This document shows positions 34,681 through 46,180 of a stretch of 64,000 nt of DNA, piece by piece. The position numbers were made by a program, and so were the translations under genes. The first letter of the stretch is position 1, and the number at the start of each line of letters is the position of its first letter. Source of the DNA: Isoetes taiwanensis. Its lineage: Eukaryota > Streptophyta > Lycopodiopsida > Isoetales > Isoetaceae. The notes beneath the pieces are model-generated. The model was not told where the DNA came from. It saw nothing but the letters and a program-made list of their open reading frames with translations, and did not search any database. The stretch covers positions 248,001 through 312,000 of the forward strand of contig JAJEKV010000329.1 of assembly GCA_021234155.1 (NCBI GenBank), given 5' to 3'.

Positions 34681-35039
34681 TTTAAAGAGGTAGGTCATGA
34701 TGATGGGTTCTGAAGTGTCAAGAATTACTTTTGAAAGACAAGATAAAGGATAAACAAATGTCAAATGTTAGTTTTATTGAGACTTGTGCGGGGGACAAGA
34801 GGAGCAAGATGTTATGGTTGTGCGAACCGTGCGGGCCTTATTCAAATAATCCTCAAGAGGGTTCTATTCCACCAACTCACCCCATAAGGTAACATTTCAA
34901 TCAGATCCTCAGAATATAGCCCTCCTCCTCTCAAAGGTATAAGCAGAAGGATTCGAAGTTGGATGAATTTGAATTGCTCATGAAAAATTCCAAAGTTCTT
35001 GTAGACTTATTAACTCTACCGAGAATTGCACCATCTTAT

Positions 35040-35325
35040 AGGGGAAAAGTTTATCAAAAGCACTCAAAATGTTGAAAGGTTCTTCTTTGAGACTTGTCAA
35101 CAATATTTCAAGCTTTACACGAAAGCAAGCGAAGATCCGGTGCTTTTACTTGTAATGCTACTATAGGAACTTCCCATCTAGACAAAGTTTTGCTGGATGG
35201 AGGTTCTTCTCTAAATGTTATGCCTTATCATGTCATGAAAGCATTGGATCTCAAGGTAGAAGACAATACTTCCATTGTTCTAAAATCTTTTCAAATGCTA
35301 AAGTTGTGCCAAAGGGAATAGTAAG
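35040..35325 (+). pseudogene. Retroviral-type aspartic protease of the LTR element
   Basis: The frame at 35094-35321 contains LDKVLLDGGSSLNVMPYHVMKAL, matching the plant gypsy protease active-site region (…VLIDxGSSxNILP). The second active-site residue is Gly (DGG) where D-S/T-G is usual; this variant also occurs in Tat/Athila relatives. It is followed by a stop. Confidence 0.7.
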
Positions 35326-35669
35326 GAATGTGTCCGTTAATACTGAGAGGAATCATTGTGCTAGCTACATTTGTGGTTGTTGATTTTGAAAATGTTAATC
35401 ATTCTAATATTTATGATTTATTATTGGGAAGGAGATGGATGGCTTGATGGATGCTAGTTTGTATGGTCTCAAGGCACTTACACCATTTCAAATGGAGCAA
35501 CCTCCATTAAATTGGTAAACAAAAGCTGATCCATCTGCTAACATTGGGTTCATAGATGTGGATATTTTACGGGGAAGAAGATTTGGGTGTTTACAATTTA
35601 GGCCTGGATGCTGGTATACATGAAGAGGTTGTCAACTTTGCTTCATGCATGTTGAATCTCGATCTGAAG

Positions 35670-36050
35670 GAAAAAAAGGCCTATCTTTGGTTTGATGGAG
35701 GTATGTCCAAAAAATTAGGAATTGCTTCTTCTGCTGCTATTTTTGAAGGATGCAGTTTTTAATGGTTGATGACTAAGATAGGGAGAATTCACCCTAATAT
35801 TTCTTCTAATGCAGCAGAATATAAAGCCCTCATTGCGGGGTTTACAAGAAGCAAAGGTGTATGAATATTTCTCATATTGTTATTTATGGAGACTCACAAC
35901 TTGTTTGTAGACAAATTTTGGGAGAATATCAAACTAAACATCAAGACATGGAGGATTTGAGTGCTCAAGCTCGATTTATTAACTTTTTTGATCATTGGGA
36001 GATTTTACATATTCCAAGATCTAAAACTGAAGGCTGACTCATTGTGCGAG
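35670..36050 (+). pseudogene. Additional RNase H domain (RVT_3 / archaeal-like type) upstream of RT
   Basis: The four acidic residues of RNase H appear in order across two frames: D in WFDGG (about 35690), E in NAAEYKALIAG (35811-35838), D in YGDSQLVCRQ (35885-35912), and D in the final ADSLCE (36033-36050). Between them are ILGEYQTKHQDMEDL and ILHIPRSKT, as in RVT_3 RNase H proteins. This domain lies between protease and RT. The ordinary gypsy RNase H follows RT separately (about 37190-37480). Tat elements are known for such a second RNase H, but I recall it downstream of the first. There is a stop at 35761 and frameshifts near 35840 and 36030. Confidence 0.75.
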
Positions 36051-36059
36051 AAAAACCAT

Positions 36060-36960
36060 TATTGGAGCATTTATGCGAAGGAGCTATTCAAGAGGATGTC
36101 TTAGATGAAGAGGAGCTTTCCCAATTCCATCCCATCTTAACTATCAACCTAGCACAAGAAGAATCATACAAGGAGCTTAAAGTGAATAAAGAAGGTATAT
36201 CTAGGACTTTGCAAATGGGAGACTTATATAATGAAGGTGATCAAGGTAAAATGGTTGAGTTGTTTGAGGATTGGGTGGATGTTTTTGCTTGGGAATATTC
36301 AGAACTAAAGGGGTTGATAAAAAATTTGTGAGTTTGAAATAAAGGTTCGAGAAGATGCCAAACACAATTATGCAGAAGTTGAGAAGAATTAATTCTTCAC
36401 TTTTAGATCTTATCAAACAAGAATTATTCAAAATTGCGGGAGTCGGGATTGATAGTTGACATTGTGAACCCCTCTTGGGTTTCTTGCATTGTTCAGTTCT
36501 AAAAAAATGGTTCTTTAAGAATATGTGTGGATTATAGAGATCTAAATAAGGCTACCATTAAAGATTGTTACCCTTTGCCTTTTTGGAAGAAATCCTTTAT
36601 GCAAGGGTTGGGGTAAGTCCATGTACTCATTTTTGGATGGTTTCTCTGGTTTTAATCAGATAAGCATTAAACAAGAAGATCGATCAAAGACATCTTTCAT
36701 CACCCCATGGGGAACTTTTGCAATGAAAAGGATGCCTTTTGGTTTAATGAATGCCCCTGCTACATTTCAAAGAGCCATGGATCTTTGTCTTTGCAAACAT
36801 GACTCTGAGCAATTCGAGTTTATCGGATGATTTATGCCTAGGTACTGATACAAAGTGATCATATTTGAGCTAACAAGAATATTCACATTGTGCGGACAAG
36901 CTGGAGTTAATCTAAACCCAAAGAAGTGCATCTTTTTGGCATCAAAAGGCCACTCTTAGG
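36060..36960 (+). pseudogene. Reverse transcriptase of the LTR element
   Basis: An upstream FEDWVDVFAWEYSELKGL (36270-36315) matches the segment before gypsy RT. It is followed by [19 protein letters not shown] (36520-36580), SFLDGFSGFNQI (36630-36665; catalytic Asp in FLDG), TSFITPWGTFAMKRMPFGL and MNAPATFQRAMD (36690-36780). At the catalytic YxDD site (36825-36840) the DD is in another frame than the preceding EFI, so the active site is broken. Confidence 0.82.
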
Positions 36961-37189
36961 CCATGAGGTTTACGCTAAAGGCCTTCAAGTAGGCGAGGAA
37001 AAAAATCATAGCTTTAAAAAGCTTCAAACACCAGGACAATTAAAGAAGTTAAAGAATTTATGGGAATGACCTCTTTCTTAAGAGTGTATGTGCCTAATTT
37101 CTCTCACCTTATTAGTCCTATCTCTAAGTTGACTAGAGTAGGCCAAGTTAGTAAAAAGAAAGTAAATACAAAGCTATTGTTTGGGTGAT

Positions 37190-37600
37190 GAGTGTGAAAA
37201 AGCTTTTTTGCAGATCATAGAGGCTATTTGTCATTCTACACTTTTAAAAACTCAGACCTTTCATTACCATTTAAAGTTTACATAACTATCACTAAAAAGG
37301 CTTGGGAGTTGCCATTTTGCGGGGATAGACACCCTATTGCTTTTTGCAAGCAAACAATGGTCTCTCAAAGAGAGGTATGCTAAGATAGAAAGGTGTCTGC
37401 TGCTCTCATCTTTTTAATCGAAAGGCAGGGTCATCTTTTACAAAAATCCCAAGCCACTATCTACATGCAGTGAGAACCCCATGCCTTTTTGTATGGTAAG
37501 AAAATTAGAAAAACCTAAGCTTCATAGGTGGGCTTGTAGGCTTCAATCTTATGATTTAAAGGTAAAGGTTATTCATGTATTGAACAATCCGAGTTTATAT
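37190..37600 (+). pseudogene. Gypsy-type RNase H of the LTR element
   Basis: Frames with PFKVYITITKKGLGV, RHPIAFCKQTMVSQRE and HRWACRLQSYDLKVKVIH match the canonical gypsy RNase H and the connecting region after RT. There are several frame changes and in-frame stops. Confidence 0.7.
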
Positions 37601-37789
37601 ACACACTTTGCCTACTTTGAACATGAGGAGGTGGTACAAGAAGAAGAAATGACTAACCTTGTTGTAAATGAAGCGGGGCGTGTCAACTATGCCCGACTCA
37701 AGGTTGGCAACAACCTATCGGGGAGATTCCTTGGTATCAAGAGATACCTTCTGAATTTTCAAAAGCCAAGCTTACAAGTTTAAGTTAAA

Positions 37790-38520
37790 ATGTTTGACTT
37801 ACTCATTGGTTGGTGACATCTTGTGCAAGGTAAATAGGGATGGTGTACTCTTAAGATGTGTTGATGAAGATGAAGCTGCCACGGTACTTGGCTTTGAAAA
37901 TCATAAAAGGTGTTTGTGGTGGTCATTTTTGCAGCGGATACAACTGCCAAAAAAAAATATTAAGGTGCGGTTATTTCTGGCCTCATTTATTTAGAGATTG
38001 CTATGATGTCATAAAACTTGCCACCAATGCGGATTTTTGGTAAGAAAATTTTGCATCTGCCCCTCTTCTTTGGAATTGTGTCCCCGGGCCCATTTCAAGT
38101 TTGGGGCTAGATTATGTTGGCCCTATAAATCCCCCATCTTCTGCTTTCGGCATGAATACATTGTTGTGGCTTCTGATTTATTTACCAAATGGTGAAGCGG
38201 CACCCTTGAGAAAAGCAAATGCATATACTCTTTGCTAGGTTTTGCATGAAAACATTTGTTCTAGATTTGGGATCCCTTTCAAAATTTTGGTGATAGAGGC
38301 TCTACTTTTATTAATGAGGTTATTCAAATTCTTGTCTCAAGCCTCAAGATCGGACATGTGAAAAGCTCAGCCTATTACCCTCAAGGAAATGGTCAAGGTG
38401 AGTCCACTAACAAAGTGCTTAAGGGTATTTTCTGAGAAAGCGGTTTGCCAAAACCAAAAGATTGGCATTTGAAATTATATGATGCTCTTTGGGCTCATAG
38501 AATCCTTTGCTAAAACTGCC
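37790..38520 (+). pseudogene. Integrase of the LTR element
   Basis: The zinc-binding part has GGHFCSGYNCQKKILRCGYF and WPHLFRDCYD (37910-38000). The catalytic core has LDYVGPINPP (38106-38135; first Asp), DRGSTFINEV (38292-38320; second Asp) and YYPQGNGQGESTNKVLK (38374-38415; Glu at 38400-38402). So the D,D-E triad is identifiable, but stops and frameshifts separate the parts. A C-terminal piece (38667-38987) ends in LKRYWPQHA, the usual end of Tat-type polyproteins; no chromodomain is seen. Confidence 0.78.
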
Positions 38521-39189
38521 ACTAATGCTTCTCCTTGAGTTTGGTTTATGGTGTTGAAGCGATTATTCTGTTGAGTTGGAGATCCCCTCTTTGAGGATGG
38601 CACTCAAGTTGGATTTGGAGTTCTTGAGGCATTACAACCACAGGTATGAGGTTTTACTAAAGTTGGATGAGGATAGATTTGGTGCAGAAAACTTCAATCT
38701 ACTTAAGAAGGCTAGGAGTCGCGGTGACTTTTAAAGCGACTCACAAGCTCCGGGATAAATTTGCTCCATTGGAACTTCGTGCTCAAATGGGATCTTTGCA
38801 AATGAAGGTAAGTTGTCTAAATTTGAAAATCCTTGGGAAGGCCCTTACAGTTTATAAGAAGCTGGCTGTTCATCTTATTGGCTTAAGGATCTCAAAGCAG
38901 GTTTGGAATTACCCAATCCTACAAATATTGCATTTGAAAAGATATTGGCCTCAACATGCATGTTTTAGGCCTTTTGCTCCTATATGAACATCTATTTTAA
39001 CTTAAAATAGGTTAATTCTTTGTTGGAAGTTGGAGATTTAAAATTCTTTTGATTGATTTTGTTTATTTCCTTGAGGCTTAAAATTTTGTAGATTTTGGTT
39101 GGTTGGAATTGCTAAATTGTTTCCGATTAGTTGTACTCAAGTTTCTTTATACTTGTGCCATCAAGACCATTTTTCCTTTGAGGTGAACT

Positions 39190-40160
39190 AATTGTGTGTT
39201 ACGTTTGAGCGAGAAATATTTTTTCAAGATCGGACATTTTCAAAAGAGCAAAGAAAATTCTATTCATCAAAAAGGTACACAAGTTACAAAAGAGGATCCT
39301 CTCATAGAAAACCAATGCTATCGGCATTTTCTGAAGGATAGTAGGAATCTTGTCGAAGGAGATCCATCTGCGACATCTAAAATTTGTTATATCTGGTAAA
39401 AAAATTGTCCATGGTACCAAACACATAATGATCTTCACTCGGAGATTCTCTTTCGGGGAGTTTGAAATGCATCTCTTTTATCATGAGAAGCATCAAGTAA
39501 CCATAGCTATCGCTAGCATCTGTGGGAGTAGTATAAGCGCCTATACTGTCAAATTGAGCATCTGTCGGCTCATGATGATGCTTACACAAAAAAGTAGTGC
39601 ATATGTAGCATCTGAATGCATTCCCTTGTAAAAATTCTGGCCCTGAGGCCTTTGTGTTTTGATACACGTATGCGGTCTTTGCTAGTTTCTCTTGATAAGT
39701 CTTTTGCCCAAGGAAACACTCCATGGCAAGGTGATCATGGTTCATGTCTTTTTGTAGAGTTCCTTTTGGTCGGGGTAGTTTTGGTCAACATTTTTGCCTT
39801 CCCATATACCTTTGCCTCAGAAATGCATGTACTGCTTGAGTAAATTTCCACGAGGAAGAGGTTCTTCATTAATTAAAACATTGTCCCATTACGCATCGTA
39901 TGCATTTCTTGCCAGTCTGATTACACCATAAGGAATAGGTACTCTGTAGGCTGGATCAAGCTCGGGAAGCACTCCTAAATTGCTCGGATCTTTGTTACAT
40001 TGTCCCGGATAGGTGTATGGTAAGAAAAAGGAGCCATGATCGGCAAGGGAGGTCGAGTTTTTCGACGAGCACGGCGGAGGAGGAGCAAATTAGGGTTCGA
40101 GCTCGATGGTTTGAATTTTTTTGGTGTGAAGGTTTGAATTTTTAGTTTGAAATACATTCA
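39190..40160 (-). pseudogene. Antisense coding-like region between integrase and 3' LTR
   Basis: The minus strand shows a frame starting MAPFSYHTPIRDN (about 40037), with a longer segment at 39745-39377 (MNHDHLAMECFLGQ…YICTTFLCKHHHEP…DASDSYGYLM) and 39438-39199. Extra antisense ORFs in this position are known in several Tat-lineage elements. I recognise no domain. Stops between segments could be decay or introns. Confidence 0.4.
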
Positions 40161-40627
40161 ATGGTTGTATGAGCCAAATTTCTTGAATAGTAGAAGTTTA
40201 GTTAAATAGGGTAGAGATTTGCTATGCTTTAACAATTTTAGTGTTGTCATTTCAGGTCCATTTGCTCATTACTCTTATTTGTCTTAAGTTGGCCTCTTTC
40301 CATCTAGCCCTTGCTTCCATATGAAATTTTGAGTGCTAATCCTACATTGTTACTCATCCCTTTATTTGGCACTCATGCTAATTTGATTATCATTGTCATA
40401 TGCGAGGTTCATCCACTTCTTCTCCATATTCACCTGTCTTGAGTTGTCCTACCCTCCATTTGATCTTATTTTCTTATCACTCTCTCCATTACCTTATACT
40501 CTGCCTCATATTTCCCACCTTGCGAGTAATTCTATTCCCTCCACCACTTGTTGATATTTTGAAGACCGGTTAGCATTTCTTTCCTTTGAGGCTGAGGGGA
40601 CCAGCCTCATTCTTTCCTTTGAGGAGA
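40160..40627 (+). other. Non-coding end of the LTR element interior
   Basis: This T/C-rich spacer shows nothing except a weak polypurine candidate (gaggctgaggggacc at about 40589-40603, and tttgaggaga directly before the 3' LTR). Confidence 0.4.
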
Positions 40628-43067
40628 TGTTGCCCCTTTTTGGGCAACATGGACCATCATGATACCTAGAGTTTCAAGATTGGAAGATACTTGTCAAAGT
40701 TTGGAAGACTTGTGGTTTCTTTTGAGGGTTTCATCTTAAGTTACTTTCTCATCACTCATATGGTAAGAGTTAGTGCTATTTTGATCCTGCTAGAGTTTGG
40801 AAGAAATTGGTTCAAGTTTGGAAGACCCTTGGGATCTTGGTTGTATAGCCTAATTCTTTCCTTTGAGGAAGTTTTCTAGTTACATTCTTATTTCTTGAAG
40901 ACCGGGCAAAGAATATTGCAAGCTATACAAGGAGTCATTACCATGTTGCTCATATTCACTCATATGAAACTAAATGGAGTTGCACCCATGATTTGGAAGT
41001 CACACATATGAAGATGCACTTAGAAGTGGAATTGCTCTTATTTTGGCCTTGAAGATTGGAAGACCTTTTTAGAAGTTTGGAAGACCCTAGGGCCTTGAGC
41101 AAAGTTATGTTCATCATAAGGTATGATTTGAGCTTTTGAGATATGATCATGTGCTACAGGGGTTCCAGCCTTCATCCATTTCATCCATCCTACATCCACC
41201 TTCCTTTCATTTTTTATATACCTCATTTTCACCTGTCATGCCTTCTTTCATTACCTCACTACCTATATTTTATTGGCCTCACCTCCACTTGTGAATTGCT
41301 CTCAAGAGATCATGAAAAACCTCAAGAGCAAAGAAGCTTGAATTTTACCTTCATTCTATCACCCTAAATCCTACCATAGCCTTTTTTTTCCTATTTTTCC
41401 ACCCTTTTCCTATGATTTTTCACCATTTCAAGGTTGAAAATTCATTGACCATGGTCAAAATGGCCAAAATTTCAAGTATCTCAATTTGACCTGAAAACAC
41501 TCTAGATTTGAAGCTTGGCAAAAAATAGCTAGGTTGGCCTTTTCAAAATTCAAAAAAGACATGGGAAACCCCTCAAATATCATTTCTTGGGATGCGTGCC
41601 AAAAAAATAAAAAACCTATTCTAGCCTATCTACCCTATCTAATTTTGCATAGTTCGGGTCACCCCCATTTTTTCCACGTGGCGTGGGGGGGGGGGTTCCG
41701 GGCTGGTGTGTCCCCTCTGCGTAACGCATAAATTTAATAACTGACTCGCATTATTCATATATACCTTAGCCGCCCGGACTTCGTTTCATTGCACGTGGGA
41801 TATATAAGCCCTTGAAATTTTTGATAAACCCTAAGAAATAGAGAACACCTGCTAAATCCGGCCAATTCGTTGCCTAAACCTGATTGAATCCGCCAATTTC
41901 CCCGAAATTGGTTCCTAAACCTTTTCCGAAACCCTGGAACCCTTTGTGGCACTTGATTGATAGAAACTTGCTCCGGATTAGGCGGAAATCATTGAGCAGA
42001 AGCTGGTTTTGGGAAGGACGGTTTTTAATCACGGGAATCTGGATCATTTTTTACCCCCTCGGAGATATACCTCTGTGATCTGGGCGATTTCTATATTCGA
42101 TATTCTCTTGATACGTTCTACCTCAAATTCTGCTAATCACGCTTTCGAGATTGAAGATTGGTGTATTTTGATTGAAGGCAGGCTTCTGTTGTGACTTATT
42201 TGACATCAAAACTCCTCTTTGCTACTCAAATTATCTTATTATTTTCTCTTTTCGATAATTTTTTGGGTTTTCAGAAGTTGACAATGCCTTGGGATCTGTT
42301 CTCAAGCATTATTTGGGTATTACTGGCGAGAATTCTAAACTCTGTGATATCTTATGATTTGAATGCATATTCATTGCACGGACAAATAGTGTTTCCATCT
42401 TCTTTTGTTTCAAGTTGTTTGCCTGTCTAAACTAATAGAAACCAGATATTTAAAAGTAGAATCAAATTAATAGTCGTGTCCCATTCTTTAAAAGGTTTGA
42501 GTATTGCTTATATGTAAAAAAACAAAAGAAAAATAGTTTTTCCATAAGCTGTCATAAAGCTGTGGAGAAATCGAGACTTTGGCCCATCTCGGTAAATATC
42601 ATAGTGTTTGCTTGTCAAAGAAAACCTTATGCACATGATCTAGAGTTTATTTTGAAATTTGTTTATACAAATTCCAACTCAAGATTTATCACCAAACTAT
42701 ATTTGCAAATTTTGGCTCTCTGTTTTGGCATTGACCAATTTTTGGTGAACTTTGACATTGATTTTCTTGGTCTTCCCTATCCAAATCGAGACGGACTTTC
42801 ACCGGTAGTTCCCTCTACTTGTCTATAACTCATACCAAAACCAAAACTCAAAAATCTTAAAGGGTGTATTTGCAAGATTGATTTTTTGCTCTGACGATTT
42901 TTTACGCCGAGGGGGAATTTTGTAGTGATTTTGACAAAACCAGCATTTGAAATTGAGTTCTTTTGCTTTATATGATTAAGATTGATCACCCTAAGTGATC
43001 GGAGGTCCTGACCAGTTTGTTTACACTTCCTTTGAGGTTAGGCTAAAATTCAGGTTTTAGGCTAACA
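40628..43067 (+). repeat. 3' LTR (2,440 bp)
   Basis: It aligns end to end with the 5' LTR with scattered substitutions and small indels. The first ~350 bases are very similar and divergence is greater in the middle. It is followed directly by the CT-rich array. Confidence 0.9.
41801..41807 (+). promoter_or_regulatory. TATA box in the 3' LTR
   Basis: TATATAA in gtgggatatataagccctt. The equivalent 5' LTR position reads TATATCG, so only the 3' copy keeps a consensus TATA box. Confidence 0.55.
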
Positions 43068-43125
43068 CTCTCTCTCTCTATTTTCCCCCTTTCTCTGTAT
43101 TTCTCCCCTCTCTCTCTATCTTTTT

Positions 43126-43156
<31 letters not shown>

Positions 43157-43454
43157 ATCATCTCTCTTCCCTCTATTTCTCTCTCTACCTCTCTCTCTTT
43201 CTCTCTCTCTCCTCTCTCCACTCTCCTCTCTTTCCTCTCTCAAATTTCTCTCCTCTTTTTCTCTTTTGCCCTCTCTCCTCTCTCTCTCTCCCCTTTTTCC
43301 TTCTCTTTCCTATCTCTGCTCTCTATATTTCTCCCCTCTCTCTCTATCTTTCTCTCTCTCTTTCTTCCCTCTCTCTCTTCCCTCTCTCTCATCTCTCTTC
43401 TCTCTCCTCTCTCTTCTTTCCCTCTCTTTTTCTCTCTCTCCCTCTCTCTTCTCT

Positions 43455-43496
<42 letters not shown>

Positions 43497-44868
43497 CTAT
43501 CTTCTCTCTCCTCTCTTCTGTCTCTTCTCTCTCTCCTCTCTCCTCTCTCTCTCTCCTCTTTTTCCTTCTCTCTCTCCTATCTTTCTCCTCTCTCTCTATT
43601 TCTCCCCTCTCTCCTCTTTTCTGTCTCTCTCATCTCTCTTCTCTCTCCTCTCTCTTCTTTCCCGTCTCCCTCTCTCTTCTCTCTCCTCTCTCTTCTTTCC
43701 CCCCTCTCTCTCCTCTCTCTTCTCCCTCCTCTCTCTTCTTTCCCATCTCTCTCTCTCTCCCCTCTCTGTACCCTCTCTCTTCTCTTTCCTCTCTGTTCTC
43801 CTCTCTCTCCTCCCTTCCCTCTCTTCTCTCTCTCCTCTCTCCTCTCTCTCTCTTCCCTTTTTCCTTCTCTCTCTCCTATCTCTCTCCTCTCTCTCTATTT
43901 CTCCCCTCTCTCTCTATCTTTCTCTCTCTTCTCGCTCTCCTCTTTTTTGTCTCTCTCATCTCTCTTCTCTCTTTTCTTTCCTCTCTCTCTCCTCCCTCTC
44001 CTCTCTCTCTCCTCCCTCCTCTCCTCTCTCTCTCTCCTCCCTCCTCTCTCTTCTCTCTCTCTTCTCTCTCCTCTCTCCTCTCTCCTCCCTCCTCTTTCTC
44101 TCCTCTATTCTCTCTCTCCTCTCTCTCCTCTCTCTCTCTCCTTTTTCCTCTCTCTCCTATCTCTCTCCTCTCTCTCTATTTCTCCCCTCTCTCTGTATCT
44201 TTCTCTCTCTGTTCTATTCCTCTCTCTCTCTCCCTCTTCTCCTCCTCTCTCTTCTCTCTCTTCTCTCTCTCCCCTCTCTCTTCTCCCTCCTCTCTCTTCT
44301 TTCCCATCTCTCTCTCTCTCTCCCTCTCTCTACCCTCTCTCTTCTCTTTCCTCTCTGCTCTCCTCTCTCTCCTCCTCCCTCCCCTCTCTTCTCTCTCTCC
44401 TCTCCTCCTCTCTCTCTCTTCCCTTTTTCCTTCTCTCTCTTCTATCTCTCTCCTCTCTCTCTATTTCTCCCCTTTCTCTCTATCTTTCTCTCTCTTCTCG
44501 CTCTCCTCTTTTTTGTCTCTCTCATCTCTCTTCTCTCTTTTCTTTCCCTCTCTCTCTCCTCCCTCCCCTCTCTTCTCTCTCCTCTCTCCTCTCCTCTCTC
44601 TCTCTCCTCCCTCCCCTCTCTTCTCTCTCTCTCCTCTCTCCTCTCTCCTCTTTCTCTCCTCTATTCTCTCTCTCCTCTCTCCTCTCTCTCTCTCTCCCTT
44701 TTTCCCTCTCTCTCCTATCTCTCTCCTCTCTCTCTATTTCTCCCCTCTCTCTCTATCTTTCTCTCTCTGTTCTATTCCTCTCTCTCTCTCCCTCTTCTCC
44801 CCTCTCTTCTCTCTCTCCTCTCTCTCCTCTCTCTTCTCTCCCTCTATCTTTCCCTCTTCTCTCTCTAG
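43068..44868. repeat. CT-rich array with ~280-bp higher-order repeats
   Basis: Almost pure C/T. The anchor tatttctcccctctctct, usually followed by ctatctttctctc, recurs at 43098, 43326, 43597, 43896, 44177, 44462 and 44735 (spacings 228, 271, 299, 281, 285, 273). A 537-codon Ser/Leu/Phe frame across it is a composition artefact. Confidence 0.9.
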
Positions 44869-44873
44869 TTTTA

Positions 44874-44901
44874 TTCTAGAACATTCTAGAAGGTTCTAGA
44901 A
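44874..44901. promoter_or_regulatory. TTC/GAA array matching a heat-shock element (copy 1)
   Basis: Six alternating units, TTC-ta-GAA-ca-TTC-ta-GAA-gg-TTC-ta-GAA, without a spacing error. This is the exact geometry of the heat-shock factor site (inverted nGAAn pentamers). Confidence 0.6.
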
Positions 44902-45355
44902 TCATCAAGGCTTTTAATTAACCAAAGGAATTTCCATTTGCTGACCTTAACTAAGCATGGACTTTCTATTATTTCAAGAAAAGACTGGATGGTTTAGTGG
45001 TTAAGGGGGGGGTTTTGGGAACAATGTCGGTTCAAGTCCTTGGTAAACCAAAATTTTGTCCACAAACTTGGGAGCTTTTGAGAGGCCAAGGCCTCTCTTC
45101 TGGCCGAGATCGAGCCACGTGGCGCACCCTCCACTTGATTAGATGGGCGTGGAAGGCAGACAGACTCACTCCACTCACTCCCTCGGACGCTATTTTCTTA
45201 TATTAGAAAAAAGGGAGGGCACGGGATCGCTCCACGCTGGCTCTCTCAGCGTTAGGACCGTCCGGATGGCTCTCTCTCGCCATCTTACCGTAGATGGGGT
45301 GGAGTTACATCTCGATTACAGCGGCGGTTTTTTTATTATAATAGACTAGAAAGGG
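44902..45355 (+). mobile_element. SINE-like block with Pol III A and B boxes (copy 1)
   Basis: A box TGGTTTAGTGG (44990-45000) fits TRGYnnAnnnG. B box GGTTCAAGTCC (45029-45039) fits GGTTCRAnnCC, 29 bases later, as in tRNA genes. The body continues with aaaccaaaattttgtcc, cttgggagcttttgagagg and ccacgtggcgca, and ends near tagactagaaagg. This copy has a ~100-bp extra segment before its end. The head is tRNA-like but does not fold as a whole tRNA by eye. Confidence 0.6.
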
Positions 45356-46080
45356 CTCTCTCCTCTCTCCTCCTCTTTTTCTCCCCCTTTCCTCTCTCTT
45401 GACCTCTCTCTCTCTCCTCGCCTCTTCTTTGGGCCCACCCATCCCCCTATCCCTATCTCTTCCCTATTTTCTCTCTCCTCTCTCCTCTCTTTTGCCTCAT
45501 CTCCCTTTCTCTCTCTCTCTTTTCTCTTCTCTCTATCCCCTCTCCCCGTGTCTCTCTTCTCTCTCCTCTCTCTTCTTTCTCTCTCCTCTCTTCTCTCTCT
45601 GTCCTCTCTCCTCTCTTTCTCCCTCTCTCTCCTTCTCTTCTCTTTGTCTTTACCCTCTCCTCTCTCTCCTCTCTCCTCTCTCTCTCCTATCTCTCTCCTC
45701 TCTCTCATTTCTCCCCTCTCTCTATCTCCCTCTGTCTCTATTCTCTCTCCTCTCTCTTCTGTGTCTCTCCTCTCTCCTTGCTCTCTCTCTCCTCTCTCTT
45801 CCATCCTTCTTCTCTCTCTTCTCTCTCCTCCCATGCTCCCTTCTCTCTCTCTTTATCTTTCTCTCTCCTCTGTATTTCTCTCTCTCTCTCTCTTCTCTCC
45901 CTCTTCCCTCTCTCTTCTCTCTCCTCTCTCTCTCATCTCTCTTCTTTCCTCTCTCTCCCCTCTCTCTTCCCTCTTCCCTTTCTCTCTTCTCTCTCCTCTC
46001 TCTTCCCTCTTCCCTCCCTCTTCTCTCTTCTCTCTCTCTCCTCTCTCCTCCCTCTCTTCTCTCCTCTCTCCTATCTCTCC
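45356..46080. repeat. CT-rich array
   Basis: C/T-only microsatellite mosaic; reading frames on either strand are artefacts. Confidence 0.85.
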
Positions 46081-46180
46081 CAACAAAGCAACAAAGCAAT
46101 GTAGTGTGGTGTGTGGTCACATGTCCAGTTGGATGCTGCCTAGTGGCGTGACGTTAAAATACTATCTATCTATCTATCCC
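46081..46180. other. Short non-CT interruption in the CT arrays
   Basis: Holds caacaaagcaacaaagcaat, a TGTGGT-rich stretch and a (CTAT)n run near 46163-46178. Confidence 0.5.

Larger units (their letters stand above)
31044..43067 (+). mobile_element. Ty3/gypsy LTR retrotransposon, Tat-like, 12.0 kb
   Basis: Two LTRs (31044-33512 and 40628-43067) start TGTTGCCCC and end GCTAACA. A glutamine-tRNA-type primer site starts three bases after the 5' LTR. Internal order is gag with zinc knuckle, protease, RVT_3-type RNase H, reverse transcriptase, gypsy RNase H, integrase, then a ~1.6-kb region with antisense frames. RT before integrase places it in Ty3/gypsy. Two RNase H domains, no chromodomain and a long 3' region suggest the Tat group. 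Every domain is broken by frameshifts. Flanking pentamers (GCAGT left, CTCTC right) do not match. Confidence 0.88.

Noticed and set aside
38667-38987. Chromodomain at the integrase C-terminus
   Set aside because: The segment ends in the LKRYWP-type tail of non-chromodomain gypsy elements; no aromatic-cage pattern is seen.
43266-44879. A 537-codon uninterrupted Ser/Leu/Phe reading frame, and similar frames at 45399-46852, 55142-56941 and 58205-59371
   Set aside because: They lie wholly in CT-rich arrays where TCT, CTC and similar codons avoid stops. All three frames and the antisense Arg/Glu frames are open, so this is composition, not coding.
44990-45039. A genuine tRNA gene
   Set aside because: A and B boxes are present, but acceptor and anticodon stems do not pair by eye and the anticodon region is a G-run. 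The block is repeated as part of a larger unit.
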